Origin: Oscillospiraceae bacterium
Lineage (GTDB): Bacteria > Bacillota > Clostridia > Oscillospirales > Acutalibacteraceae
Length of the DNA: 64,000 nucleotides
NCBI GenBank assembly: GCA_029225165.1
Contig: JAQXVY010000014.1
Coordinates: 1-64,000, forward strand
Direction: 5' to 3'
The notes under the pieces were generated by a model. It was not told the DNA's origin. It worked only from the letters and a program-made list of their open reading frames with translations, and made no database searches. Of the stretch, positions 42,470 to 52,142 are shown in pieces; the stretch's first letter is position 1; every line of letters starts with the position of its first letter. The translations under genes and the position numbers were made by a program.

Positions 42470-44875
42470 ATGACCAAAATTAAAAAAATAGTAGCATTAA
42501 TGATGGTTATTGCTTTGGCTGTATCAATCTTTGCTGTTGGTACAGTGGCAGCCTCAGCAGCTGATAAGGAAGTAACTGCTGTTGCTGCTGGCGAGAGCGG
42601 AAGCGGTGTGACCATCCATTATAAGAGTGAAAACGGTGATGTTCCATACGTGTATTACTGGAACTCACTACCAAAGAATATTGAAGTTGACTACCCTGGT
42701 GTTGCAATGCAAAAGGACAGTTCACAGGGAGAAAACTGGTACACAACAAAATTTGCCGACCTTACAAAGATTAATGTAATGTTTACCGACAAAAACGGCA
42801 AACAAACCAGTAAGGAATTTAAAAGAACTACCGGCGAGTGGTGGTTCTACAAGAACAGATGGTATAGTGCAAATCCTGATTTCAACACCGACCCTGTGTC
42901 AGATGTTGATATGAGAGAGGATTCCATCTACTTTGTAATGACAACTCGTTTCTATAACGGCGACGAGAGTAACGATGTTCACTGTTGGGATGACGGACAG
43001 GCAGGTAACCCTGACTCCGACCCTGCATGGCGAGGTGACTTCAAGGGTCTTGCAGATAAGCTTGATTACATCAAGGCTCTTGGTTTTTCAGCAATTTGGA
43101 TTACACCTGTTGTAACAAATGCTTCCGGCTATGACTACCACGGCTACCACGCAATGGACTTCAGCACAGTTGACGCTCGTTATGAGAGTAGTGACTTCAC
43201 ATTTGATGACCTTATTCAGGCAGCTCACTCCAAGGGTATGAAGATTATTCAGGACGTAGTTTTCCAGCATACCGGCAACTTCGGTGAAAACTTCTTCTGT
43301 CCCCTTTTCACAAAGGACTTAAATGCTGACCTTTCAAATCTTAAGGAGTCAATGATTCCAACAGATTACCTTCTTGATTCATTTGGTCTTAATTCACCTG
43401 AAGAATATTGGGCACAGAAACCGGAAGTTCAGTATCAGCAGAGACTTAACCTTATGAAGAACCTTGAGTATTCCTCGAAAAACGGTAACTCAACAGGTAC
43501 TCTTCCCGGTGCAAAAGACTATGATATGAACAAAATCTCACAAAGTGATAAGTATAACGCTAACAACTATTACCACTCAGGTTACTTCCAGAGTATGAAC
43601 TGGGATGACTGGGCTTGTAAGTTCTGTCAGATTGCAGGCGACTGCGTTGACCTTAACACAGAAAACCCGGCTGTTGCTGAATATGTTGTAGATTGTTACA
43701 GCGATTTCATCAGCAGAGGTGTTGACGGATTCCGTGTTGATACAGTTCGTCATATCCCAAGACTTGCCCTGAACCTTATGTTCAATGACCAGCTTTATGA
43801 TTCAGCTAAGGCAGTAGGAAAGTCAAACTTCATGATGTTCGGCGAAATCTGTACTCGTTACACAGATGTATGGTACAGAAACCATGCTGAAGAGTCTTCA
43901 CCATACTACACTTGGAAAGAGTCTAATGACAAGTGGGCTCAGCAGTGGAGTTGGGGATCATCTGCTGATGACATCAACAACAATATGAATGTTGTATTTG
44001 ACCACTATATCGAAGAGGATAGTTGTAGTGACGAGCCAACATCCACCAATGCATTCCTTAACGGTATTTCCTATCATACACCTGACCGTTCAATGGCATC
44101 AGGTATGGAGGCTATCGACTTCCAGATGCACAGACTCTTTGGTAATGCAAGCAGTGCATTTGGTATTGCAAAGGGTGGCGACAAGTACTATAATGACGCT
44201 ACATACAATGTAATGTATGTTGATTCTCACGACTATTCACCTGAATCTCCTGACGAAAAGAATCGTTTTGCCGGCGGTACAGATACTTGGGCAGAGAATA
44301 TGGACCTTATGTTCACATTCCGTGGTATTCCTTGTATCTACTATGGTTCTGAGGTTGAATTTATGAAGGGCGCTGTTATTGATGTAGGTCCTAACGCACC
44401 TATCGCAACAACAGGTCGTGCATACTTTGGTGATTACCTCGAAGGTGATGTTACAGCAACTGACTTCAGCGAATATACTGCTTCCGGTACAGTAGCTGAT
44501 ACACTTGATTCACCACTTTCAAAGCACCTTTCAAAGCTTAACGCTGTTCGTCGTGCTATCCCTGCTCTTCAGAAGGGTCAGTACACAGCATCTTCTAACT
44601 ATGTAAGCGGTAATATGGCTTATGTAAGAAGATATACAAAAGACACAACTGATTCACTTGCTTGTGTATCAATCAGTGGTAGTGCTACATTTAAGGGTCT
44701 TCCAAACGGTGTTTACATTGACGCTATCACAGGCGATACAAAGACAGTTACAGACGGTACACTTTCTGTTTCTGCTACCGGCAAGGGTAATATGAGAGTT
44801 TATGTTTGCTGTGCAAGTGGCTTCACAGGTATTGACGGAGCTATCGGTGAAACAAACCTCACATACCTCAAGTAA
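42470..44875 (+). CDS. Secreted GH13 alpha-amylase with N-terminal CBM26
   Basis: 801 residues. Signal peptide (1-31), CBM26 at about 47-135 (VTIHYKSENGDVPYVYYW, VDYPGVAM), GH13 barrel from about 150. Region I reads DVVFQHTGN (glutamine where DVVxNH has asparagine), region II GFRVDTVRH with nucleophile Asp424, region III MMFGEICTR with acid/base Glu459, region IV YVDSHD with Asp588. C-terminal beta domain to TNLTYLK. Should cleave internal alpha-1,4 bonds; pullulanase activity is not excluded. No dockerin, although cotranscribed with a dockerin protein, so it is probably free or held by its CBM. AAGGAG before the ATG. Confidence 0.93.
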   Translation: MTKIKKIVALMMVIALAVSIFAVGTVAASAADKEVTAVAAGESGSGVTIHYKSENGDVPYVYYWNSLPKNIEVDYPGVAMQKDSSQGENWYTTKFADLTKINVMFTDKNGKQTSKEFKRTTGEWWFYKNRWYSANPDFNTDPVSDVDMREDSIYFVMTTRFYNGDESNDVHCWDDGQAGNPDSDPAWRGDFKGLADKLDYIKALGFSAIWITPVVTNASGYDYHGYHAMDFSTVDARYESSDFTFDDLIQAAHSKGMKIIQDVVFQHTGNFGENFFCPLFTKDLNADLSNLKESMIPTDYLLDSFGLNSPEEYWAQKPEVQYQQRLNLMKNLEYSSKNGNSTGTLPGAKDYDMNKISQSDKYNANNYYHSGYFQSMNWDDWACKFCQIAGDCVDLNTENPAVAEYVVDCYSDFISRGVDGFRVDTVRHIPRLALNLMFNDQLYDSAKAVGKSNFMMFGEICTRYTDVWYRNHAEESSPYYTWKESNDKWAQQWSWGSSADDINNNMNVVFDHYIEEDSCSDEPTSTNAFLNGISYHTPDRSMASGMEAIDFQMHRLFGNASSAFGIAKGGDKYYNDATYNVMYVDSHDYSPESPDEKNRFAGGTDTWAENMDLMFTFRGIPCIYYGSEVEFMKGAVIDVGPNAPIATTGRAYFGDYLEGDVTATDFSEYTASGTVADTLDSPLSKHLSKLNAVRRAIPALQKGQYTASSNYVSGNMAYVRRYTKDTTDSLACVSISGSATFKGLPNGVYIDAITGDTKTVTDGTLSVSATGKGNMRVYVCCASGFTGIDGAIGETNLTYLK

Positions 44876-44894
44876 TTTGAAAATTATAAATTTT

Positions 44895-44927
44895 AAGGAC
44901 ATCCCATTTTGGGGTGTCCTTTTTTTC
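44895..44927 (+). terminator. Terminator after the amylase operon
   Basis: Stem AAGGACATCCC / GGGGTGTCCTT followed by a run of T. Confidence 0.9.
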
Positions 44928-44935
44928 TTTATTGT

Positions 44936-44964
44936 TTGAAAAGTCGGTGAAAATATGATAGAAT
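44936..44964 (+). promoter_or_regulatory. Promoter of the ABC exporter operon
   Basis: TTGAAA, 17-base spacer, TAGAAT, about 45 bases before the start codon. Confidence 0.65.
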
Positions 44965-45007
44965 AAATGTTGATAAATATCTATATATTCTGTAAAGGGT
45001 AATTGCT

Positions 45008-45709
45008 ATGAGTCTTGTTGAGTTTAAAAATGTATATAAAAAATACACAATGGGTGAAATTACAATAAATGCAGTTGATGATGCATCATTTTCCATCGAA
45101 GAGGGAGAATTTGCAGTTGTTGTAGGTTCATCAGGTGCAGGAAAAACAACTGTGCTGAACATTTTAGGCGGAATGGACTGTTCAAGTCAAGGCGAGGTTG
45201 TTGTTGACGGAGAAAATATCAGCAAATTTAGTGACAAAAGGCTTGTTGAATACAGAAGGCACAGCATAGGCTTTGTTTTTCAGTTTTATAACCTTATCCC
45301 TAACCTTACTGCAAGGGAAAATGTGGAGATGGCAACACAGATTTGTAAAAATCCTATGAATGCTGACGAGGCTCTAAAAAGCGTTGGACTGACTGACAGA
45401 TTGGATAATTTTCCAAGTCAGCTTTCAGGTGGAGAACAGCAGAGAGTATCTATTGCCAGAGCCCTTGCAAAAAGACCAAAGCTACTTCTCTGTGACGAGC
45501 CAACAGGCGCTTTGGACTACAAAACAGGCAAGCAAATCCTAAAGCTTTTGCAGGAAACCTGTAAAAAAGAAAATATGACTGTTGTCCTCATTACTCATAA
45601 CTCTGCAATCTGCCCTATGGCTGACAGGGTTATCCGTATGAATAGCGGAAAAATAGTGGAAAATACCGTCAACAAAAATCCACAGGATGTATCCACTATT
45701 GAGTGGTAA
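45008..45709 (+). CDS. ABC transporter ATP-binding protein (MacB/LolD type)
   Basis: 233-residue nucleotide-binding subunit. Walker [16 protein letters not shown]-loop [18 protein letters not shown], signature [16 protein letters not shown], Walker [13 protein letters not shown], and the switch histidine in VLITHNS. The [11 protein letters not shown] and DEPTGALD variants are those of the MacB/LolD/FtsE group, which partner FtsX-domain permeases; one follows 24 bases downstream. Substrate unknown: lipoproteins, peptides or antimicrobial compounds are typical for the group. Confidence 0.93.
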   Translation: MSLVEFKNVYKKYTMGEITINAVDDASFSIEEGEFAVVVGSSGAGKTTVLNILGGMDCSSQGEVVVDGENISKFSDKRLVEYRRHSIGFVFQFYNLIPNLTARENVEMATQICKNPMNADEALKSVGLTDRLDNFPSQLSGGEQQRVSIARALAKRPKLLLCDEPTGALDYKTGKQILKLLQETCKKENMTVVLITHNSAICPMADRVIRMNSGKIVENTVNKNPQDVSTIEW

Positions 45710-45733
45710 ATCTATTGCGAAAGTGTAATTATT

Positions 45734-48487
45734 ATGAACAGAACATTTTTTAAGAACATACGCAGGGAAATTTGGGAAACCAAGGCAAGGTTTTTCTCCA
45801 TAATGATGATTATTGCTTTGGGTGTCGGTTTTCTTGCCGGTGTTAAAAGTACAAGTCCGTCTATGATAAATATGGCTGAAAATTATTTCAGCGAAAACCG
45901 CCTTATGGATTTCAGCCTTATTTCACCTATTGGTTTTGAAGAGAAAGACATAAACAGCGTTGCAGAAAATGAGTATGTAACCGATGTTATGCCTGTCTAT
46001 TCTTGTGATGTATTTACACCACTTGACGATGGTGACGCAGTTCTTCGCATTTCTTCATTACCATTTTCCTATGATAATTATAATGCTTTAAACACCCTTG
46101 ATGTAGTTGAGGGTAGATTACCACAGAATGATAAGGAAATTGTACTTGATGCCGACACCCTAAAAGATATTTCTGTGGGTGACACCCTGAAAATCAAGAA
46201 AAAATCAGGGGATACAGAGGTGACAGACTGCCTGAAATCCCTGAGTTACAAGGTTGTGGGCAAGGTGCGTTCACCTCTCTTCATTTCCTTTGAAAGAGGA
46301 AACACAACCATTGGTGACGGCAAGCTGAACAGCTTCGCATTTGTAAAAAACTCCTGCTTTAAGTATGAAGAATACACAGGACTTTATGTTAAGACAAAGG
46401 CATCAGAGGATGGAATATCCCCGTTTGATGACAAATATGACAGCAAAATTAAAGAGGAAAAAAAGAGCCTTGCAAAGGTAGGAGAAGATAGAATTTCTCA
46501 ATTTGTAAAGAAGGAGCAAAAGTTCCTGGATAAAGAGATTGCAAAATTTGAGAAAGAGAAAAAATCAGCACTAAAAGAGCTTGAAGAACAGAGAAAAACC
46601 CTTGAAGCAAAGGAAAAACAGCTAAATGACGGAAAACAGGCTTACCTAATGGCAGGAATGGACGATTCAGCCTTAAAGCCACAAATTGAACAGCTGGAAA
46701 AAGCCAAGAAAAGCCTTGAAAATGCAGAGAGAAAAACTAATTCAAAGCTGAAAAAAGCGGAAGAAAAGCTTAATGACGCACAAAAAAACATTGATGAAAT
46801 TAAAGGGAAAGAATGGTACATCACCATAAGGGACGACAATCCGGGTTACAGTGGTTTTGAAGAAAATACACAGCGTGTTGACAATGTAGCCGCAGTTTTC
46901 CCTGTGTTTTTTCTCCTCGTTGCAATTCTTGTTTGCGTTACAACAATGACAAGACTTATTGACGAAAAACGAACAGAAATAGGGATTCTCAAGGCTTTGG
47001 GTTACAGCAACAAAAGTATAGTTGTTAAGTACCTTATCTATGCCTCAGGCTCAGGATTTTTGGGATGTATTTTGGGTATAGCAATTGGCGTACCGATTCT
47101 GCCAAGAGTAATATATTATGCCTATGAGATTATGTACCATATGCCCGACATAACCATTATTCCGGCATGGGGCGCTGTTTCGTTAAGCATTTGTGCGGCA
47201 ATCCTGTGCACAGTTTTAGTTGCTGTCTTTACCTGCAAAAGAACATTGAGGGAAAAAGCATCCCAGCTTATGAGGCCAAAATCTCCAAAGCCGGGCAACA
47301 GAATTTTGATTGAAAGAATACCTGTACTATGGAAAAGGCTTGGCTTTACAAGCAAGGTTACAGCAAGAAATCTCTTTAGATACAAGGCAAGGCTGATGAT
47401 GACTGTCCTTGGTGTTGCAGGATGCACAGCACTTGTTTTGGCGGCGTTTTATCTTCACGACAGTATAACAGGTGTTGTAGATGCACAGTACGGAAAAATC
47501 TATCACTATGACGCAATGTTGGCGCTTAAAGAGGACAAAACAAAATTCGAGCTTTCAGACCTTATGGCGAAAATAGAGAATGACGGTGACATAACGGACT
47601 CTATGCCCTACCTTAACAAATCCGTATCGGCAAAAACCGATGATAATTCTGTTTCAAGCTCCCTTTACTTAACTGTTCCCCACAACAACGAAAAGTTTTT
47701 GGAAATGGTTACCCTGTGTAACAGAAAGACGGGAGAGAACTATACCCTAAAGGATGACGGTGTAATCATAACGGAAAAGCTGTCAAACCTACTTAATGTA
47801 AAAAACGGTGACAAATTTACTATTAACTACAACAACAAAAGTGTTGAGGTTAAGGTCAGCGGTATTGCGGAGCATTATGTTTTCAGCAATATCTATATGT
47901 CCCGAAATCTTTATGAAAAGCTGTACGGTGAAAATGCAAGGTACAATATGATTATGCTGAAATCCCCTAACCTTACAGAGCAAATGGAAAAGGAAATTGG
48001 AAACAGATACCTTGAAAACAGCGAGGTTGCAGGAGTGACATTTTGCAGTGAGATTATGAGCAACTTTAACAAGACAATTCGCTCCCTTGATATTGTTGTC
48101 CTTGTTATGATAATCTGTGCAGGGCTCCTTGCCCTTGTGGTGCTTTACAATCTGACAAACATTAATATAGCCGAGAGGCGAAGGGAAATTGCTACCCTAA
48201 AGGTGCTTGGCTTTTACAACAGGGAAACTTCTGCCTATATTTATAGGGAAAATATAGTCCTTACGATTTTAGGTATTGTTTTTGGACTTATATTGGGAAT
48301 TTTCCTTGGTTACTTCATCATAATCACAGTAGAAATAGAAAATGTTATGTTTGGCAGAAGTATTAACTTTTTATCATTTATTTGGGCAATTTTACTTACG
48401 GGAGTATTCTCACTAATGGTAAATTTCCTGATGCACTTTAAGATGAAGAAGATTGATATGATAGAAAGCCTTAAATCCATAGAATAA
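45734..48487 (+). CDS. ABC transporter permease with two FtsX domains and coiled coil
   Basis: 917 residues. N-terminal helix (ARFFSIMMIIALGVGFLAG), a large extracytoplasmic domain containing a charged coiled coil at about 245-360 (KEKKSALKELEEQRKTLEAKEK region), then three-helix FtsX domains at about 395-510 and 790-905 separated by a second extracytoplasmic domain. ILKALGYSNKSIVVKYLI and TLKVLGFYNRETSAYI are the matching coupling helices. This large clostridial form is usually annotated FtsX-like permease; the coiled coil may reach into the wall to contact partners. Cotranscribed with the ATPase. Confidence 0.9.
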   Translation: MNRTFFKNIRREIWETKARFFSIMMIIALGVGFLAGVKSTSPSMINMAENYFSENRLMDFSLISPIGFEEKDINSVAENEYVTDVMPVYSCDVFTPLDDGDAVLRISSLPFSYDNYNALNTLDVVEGRLPQNDKEIVLDADTLKDISVGDTLKIKKKSGDTEVTDCLKSLSYKVVGKVRSPLFISFERGNTTIGDGKLNSFAFVKNSCFKYEEYTGLYVKTKASEDGISPFDDKYDSKIKEEKKSLAKVGEDRISQFVKKEQKFLDKEIAKFEKEKKSALKELEEQRKTLEAKEKQLNDGKQAYLMAGMDDSALKPQIEQLEKAKKSLENAERKTNSKLKKAEEKLNDAQKNIDEIKGKEWYITIRDDNPGYSGFEENTQRVDNVAAVFPVFFLLVAILVCVTTMTRLIDEKRTEIGILKALGYSNKSIVVKYLIYASGSGFLGCILGIAIGVPILPRVIYYAYEIMYHMPDITIIPAWGAVSLSICAAILCTVLVAVFTCKRTLREKASQLMRPKSPKPGNRILIERIPVLWKRLGFTSKVTARNLFRYKARLMMTVLGVAGCTALVLAAFYLHDSITGVVDAQYGKIYHYDAMLALKEDKTKFELSDLMAKIENDGDITDSMPYLNKSVSAKTDDNSVSSSLYLTVPHNNEKFLEMVTLCNRKTGENYTLKDDGVIITEKLSNLLNVKNGDKFTINYNNKSVEVKVSGIAEHYVFSNIYMSRNLYEKLYGENARYNMIMLKSPNLTEQMEKEIGNRYLENSEVAGVTFCSEIMSNFNKTIRSLDIVVLVMIICAGLLALVVLYNLTNINIAERRREIATLKVLGFYNRETSAYIYRENIVLTILGIVFGLILGIFLGYFIIITVEIENVMFGRSINFLSFIWAILLTGVFSLMVNFLMHFKMKKIDMIESLKSIE

Positions 48488-48501
48488 ATTAACGCAAAAT
48501 G

Positions 48502-48530
48502 TTGAAAGATACTGATGTTTATGGTATAAT
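48502..48530 (+). promoter_or_regulatory. Sigma-A promoter of aspS
   Basis: TTGAAA, 17-base spacer, perfect TATAAT. It is followed at once by a small hairpin (AAGCC / GGGCTT). The leader is too short for a T-box. Confidence 0.8.
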
Positions 48531-48595
48531 AAGCCATTATGGGCTTATGTTATTGATTTATATATTCCCAAAACATTCCGGAAAGGAAAGTAGAA

Positions 48596-50341
48596 ATGGT
48601 TAGAGAAAATATTTATCGCACAGTTACCTGTGGCGAATTACGAGAAAATAATATTGGAGAAACTGTCCGTGTAGCCGGTTGGGTAGAGAATATCCGTGAC
48701 CACGGTGGTGTTATGTTCCTTGACATCCGTGACCACTACGGTGTACTTCAGGTTGTTGTTCACAATGATGAATTACTAAAGGATGTTAACAGAGAGTGTA
48801 CTGTTACACTGTCCGGTAAGGTTGTAAAAAGAGATGACGAAACCATCAACAAAAAGATAGCAACAGGCTATGTTGAGGTTCACACAGAGGACATCAAGGT
48901 ACTTGGTAAAAGCAAGAACAACCTGCCCTTTGAGGTTATGACTTCCACCAATACATCAGAGGATGTAAGACTAAAATACAGATTTTTGGATTTGAGAAAT
49001 CCAAAGGTACACAATAATATTGTGCTTAGAAGTGAGATTATCAGCTTTTTACGCTCCAAGATGAACGAAATGGGCTTTATGGAAATTCAGACACCTATTC
49101 TTTCTACATCATCTCCTGAGGGTGCTCGTGACTACCTTATTCCGTCAAGAAAGCACAAGGGCAGATTTTATGCTCTGCCACAGGCACCGCAGATTTTCAA
49201 ACAGCTCCTTATGGTGTCAGGCTTTGACAAGTATTTCCAGATTGCTCCTTGTTTCCGTGACGAGGATGCAAGGGCAGACCGTTCACCGGGCGAATTTTAT
49301 CAGCTTGACTTTGAAATGGCTTTTGCAACACAGGAGGATGTTTTTGCTGTTGCAGAAGAGGTGCTTTACGAAACCTTTAAAAAGTTTAGTGATAAAGAGG
49401 TAAGCAAGCCACCATTCAAGAGGATTCCATACAAGGAATCAATGCTTAAGTACGGCTCAGACAAGCCTGACCTCAGAAATCCTTTGGAGATTGTTGAAAT
49501 TTCAGATATGTTTGAAGAAACCGACTTTGCGCCTTTCCGCAAAAAGACAGTTCGTTCAATCAATGTTCCCGACTGTGCAAAGCAGAGCAAAAAGTGGTTT
49601 AAGCGTATGGAGGAGTTTGCCCTTTCAATCGGTATGAAGGGACTTGGATATGTTAAGGTCAACGAGGATATGACCTTTGACGGACCTATTGACAAATTCC
49701 TAAAGCCCGGTGACAGAGAAGAACTTATTAAGAGAAATAGCTCTAATGCCGGAGATGTAATATACTTTATTGCCGATACAGCTGACCAAGCACCACTTCT
49801 TGCCGGTCAAATCAGAACAGAGGTTGCTGCTCGTCTTGACCTTATTGACAAGAGCAAGTTTGAGCTTTGCTTTATCGTTGACTTCCCAATGTTTGAACAC
49901 GATGAGGACGGTCACCTTGCATTTACACACAATCCGTTCTCAATGCCACAGGGCGGTATGGATGCCCTTGAAAATCAGGAGCCAACAGAAATTCTTGCAT
50001 ATCAGTACGACATTGTGTGCAACGGTGTTGAGCTTTCCTCAGGCGCTGTTCGTAACCACGACCTTGACATTATGGTTAAAGCATTCGGTATGGCGGGTTA
50101 CAGCGAAGAGGACTTAAAGAGTAAGTTTGGCGCACTTTACAACGCATTCCAGTACGGTGCACCGCCACACGCAGGTATGGCTCCCGGTGTGGACAGAATG
50201 ATTATGCTCCTTACAGAGGAAGAAAATATCCGTGAAGTAATTGCTTTCCCAATGAACAGCAACGCTCAGGATTTACTCTTGGGCAGTCCGGGAACAGTAA
50301 GCGAGCAACAGCTTCGTGAGGTTCACATTAAGTTAAGATAA
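48596..50341 (+). CDS. aspS: Aspartyl-tRNA synthetase, bacterial type
   Basis: Class II synthetase, 581 residues. N-terminal OB-fold anticodon-binding domain (VRVAGWVENIRDHGGVMFLDI), the bacterial GAD insertion domain (about 290-410) and class II motifs, including FRDEDARADRSPGEFYQLDFEMAF (shown in pieces) and the C-terminal GMAPGVDRMIMLL. gatCAB starts 53 bases downstream, so it may be a non-discriminating enzyme charging tRNA-Asn with aspartate for GatCAB; that is inferred from context only. GGAAAGGAAAG precedes the ATG. Confidence 0.95.
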   Translation: MVRENIYRTVTCGELRENNIGETVRVAGWVENIRDHGGVMFLDIRDHYGVLQVVVHNDELLKDVNRECTVTLSGKVVKRDDETINKKIATGYVEVHTEDIKVLGKSKNNLPFEVMTSTNTSEDVRLKYRFLDLRNPKVHNNIVLRSEIISFLRSKMNEMGFMEIQTPILSTSSPEGARDYLIPSRKHKGRFYALPQAPQIFKQLLMVSGFDKYFQIAPCFRDEDARADRSPGEFYQLDFEMAFATQEDVFAVAEEVLYETFKKFSDKEVSKPPFKRIPYKESMLKYGSDKPDLRNPLEIVEISDMFEETDFAPFRKKTVRSINVPDCAKQSKKWFKRMEEFALSIGMKGLGYVKVNEDMTFDGPIDKFLKPGDREELIKRNSSNAGDVIYFIADTADQAPLLAGQIRTEVAARLDLIDKSKFELCFIVDFPMFEHDEDGHLAFTHNPFSMPQGGMDALENQEPTEILAYQYDIVCNGVELSSGAVRNHDLDIMVKAFGMAGYSEEDLKSKFGALYNAFQYGAPPHAGMAPGVDRMIMLLTEEENIREVIAFPMNSNAQDLLLGSPGTVSEQQLREVHIKLR

Positions 50342-50394
50342 TTTTAGATAGTTAAGATACAGTTTAGATAATTTTTAGGTTAGAGGTTTAAGCT

Positions 50395-50673
50395 ATGATT
50401 ACCAGGGAAGATGTAGAGAACATTGCATTGCTTTCAAAGCTCTTTGTTCCTGAGGACGAAATGGATAACTTAACAAAGTCAATGCAGGAGATTGTGTCCT
50501 TTGCCGACACAATCAACAACGCAGATGTTGAGGGTGTGGAGTTTGACAACATCAACAACCTTTCAAACGCACTGCGTGAGGATGTGGTTAAGCCGTCAAT
50601 GCCAAAGGAAGAAATTCTTAAAAATGCTCCTGAACAGGCAGAGGATCATTTCCTTGTGAGAAAACATTCGTAA
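50395..50673 (+). CDS. gatC: Asp/Glu-tRNA amidotransferase subunit C
   Basis: Small subunit that wraps the GatA-GatB interface. 92 residues. ITREDVENIALLSKL start, SMQEIVSFADTIN, and the C-terminal LREDVVKPSMPKEEILKNAP and DHFLVRK typical of GatC. First gene of gatCAB; 11 bases before gatA. Confidence 0.94.
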   Translation: MITREDVENIALLSKLFVPEDEMDNLTKSMQEIVSFADTINNADVEGVEFDNINNLSNALREDVVKPSMPKEEILKNAPEQAEDHFLVRKHS

Positions 50674-50684
50674 GGAGTAGAGAT

Positions 50685-52142
50685 ATGGGACAGATTGCAA
50701 AAATACAGGCTATGCTCCAAAACGGAGAAATCTCCTGTGTTGAACTTACAAAAAAATATTTAAAGGCGATTGAGGAGGCTAACGGCGAACTCAATGCCTA
50801 TGTTACAGTTACACCCGACGAGGCGCTTGAAACTGCAAAAAAGGTTGACGAAAAGCTTGCAAGGGGCGAAAAGCTCCTGCCACTTGAGGGTGTTCCAATG
50901 ACCCTGAAGGACAACATTTCCACAAATGGAATTGAAACCACCTGTTGCAGTAAAATCCTTGAGGGCTACAAGCCAATATATGACGCCAAGGTGTGGGAAA
51001 TACTAAAAAATCAGAATGCAGTTTTGCTTGGCAAAACCAATATGGACGAGTTTGCAATGGGTTCTTCCTGTGAAAACTCCTGCTTTGGCGGAGCAACAAA
51101 CCCATTTAACACAGACCATGTTTCAGGCGGTTCATCAGGCGGTGTTGCATCTGCTGTTTCAGGTGACATTGCCGCTTTTGGACTTGGCTCCGACACAGGC
51201 GGAAGTATTCGTCAGCCGGCATCATTCTGTGGTATTGTAGGCTTAAAGCCAACATATGGCGCTGTGTCAAGATACGGACTTGTTGCCTATGCAAGCTCCC
51301 TTGACCAGATTGGACCTATTACAAAGACAGTTGAGGACGCATCCCTTGTCTATGACAGCATTTCCCTCTATGACGAGAATGACTCAACAAGTGTTGGAAA
51401 GAGCGAAACAACTTTTGATAAACTGGACAACGACATCAAGGGTATGAAAATCGGCATAGCCAGAGAGTACCTTGACGGTGTTCGTGATGATGTTAAGGAG
51501 GCTGTGCTTTCAGCCGCCGAAAAGTACAAGGAAATGGGTGCGGAGATTGTTTACTTCGATTTACCTGCACTTAAGTTTGCGTTGCCTGTTTACTACATCC
51601 TTGCCTGTGCAGAGGCATCTTCAAACCTTGGCAGATATGACGGTATCCGATACGGCTACAAGACAACACAAAGCTATGAGGGTACTCACGATATGATTTG
51701 CAAGACAAGGAGCGAGGGCTTCGGCGAGGAAGTAAAGAGGAGAATTCTCCTTGGCACATATGTGCTTTCCGCAGGCTACTATGACGCCTACTACAAAAAG
51801 GCTCAAAACCTTCGTGGAACAATTATCAAGGCTTTTGACGATGCATTTAAAAATGTTGATGTTATCCTTGCGCCGACTGTTCCAATGACAGCCTTTAAAA
51901 TGGGCGAGGCTGTTTCTGACCCTGTTGAAACCTACCTCACCGACATTTGCACAGTACCTATCAACATTGCAGGACTTCCCTCAGTTTCCGTTCCCTGCGG
52001 ATTTAACAGCAAGGGAATGCCTATCGGTATGCAGATAATCGGCGACAAGTTTAAGGAAGCAACTATCCTTAATGTTGCCTACAAATATCAACAGGCTTGT
52101 CCTGAAAACTTTAAAGATACCAAGTGGGGGGTTAAGCTATGA
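50685..52142 (+). CDS. gatA: Asp/Glu-tRNA amidotransferase subunit A
   Basis: Glutaminase of the complex that converts misacylated Asp-tRNA-Asn or Glu-tRNA-Gln. 485 residues of the amidase-signature family with the Ser-cisSer-Lys triad: lysine in TLKDNIS, serines in VSGGSSGGVASAV and GSDTGGSIRQPASF. AAGGAG upstream of the ATG. Overlaps gatB by four bases (ATGA). Confidence 0.96.
   Translation: MGQIAKIQAMLQNGEISCVELTKKYLKAIEEANGELNAYVTVTPDEALETAKKVDEKLARGEKLLPLEGVPMTLKDNISTNGIETTCCSKILEGYKPIYDAKVWEILKNQNAVLLGKTNMDEFAMGSSCENSCFGGATNPFNTDHVSGGSSGGVASAVSGDIAAFGLGSDTGGSIRQPASFCGIVGLKPTYGAVSRYGLVAYASSLDQIGPITKTVEDASLVYDSISLYDENDSTSVGKSETTFDKLDNDIKGMKIGIAREYLDGVRDDVKEAVLSAAEKYKEMGAEIVYFDLPALKFALPVYYILACAEASSNLGRYDGIRYGYKTTQSYEGTHDMICKTRSEGFGEEVKRRILLGTYVLSAGYYDAYYKKAQNLRGTIIKAFDDAFKNVDVILAPTVPMTAFKMGEAVSDPVETYLTDICTVPINIAGLPSVSVPCGFNSKGMPIGMQIIGDKFKEATILNVAYKYQQACPENFKDTKWGVKL

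Noticed and set aside
48531-48595. Short hairpin in the aspS leader as a T-box or other riboswitch
   Set aside because: Leader is only about 60 bases and lacks the T-box core sequence.
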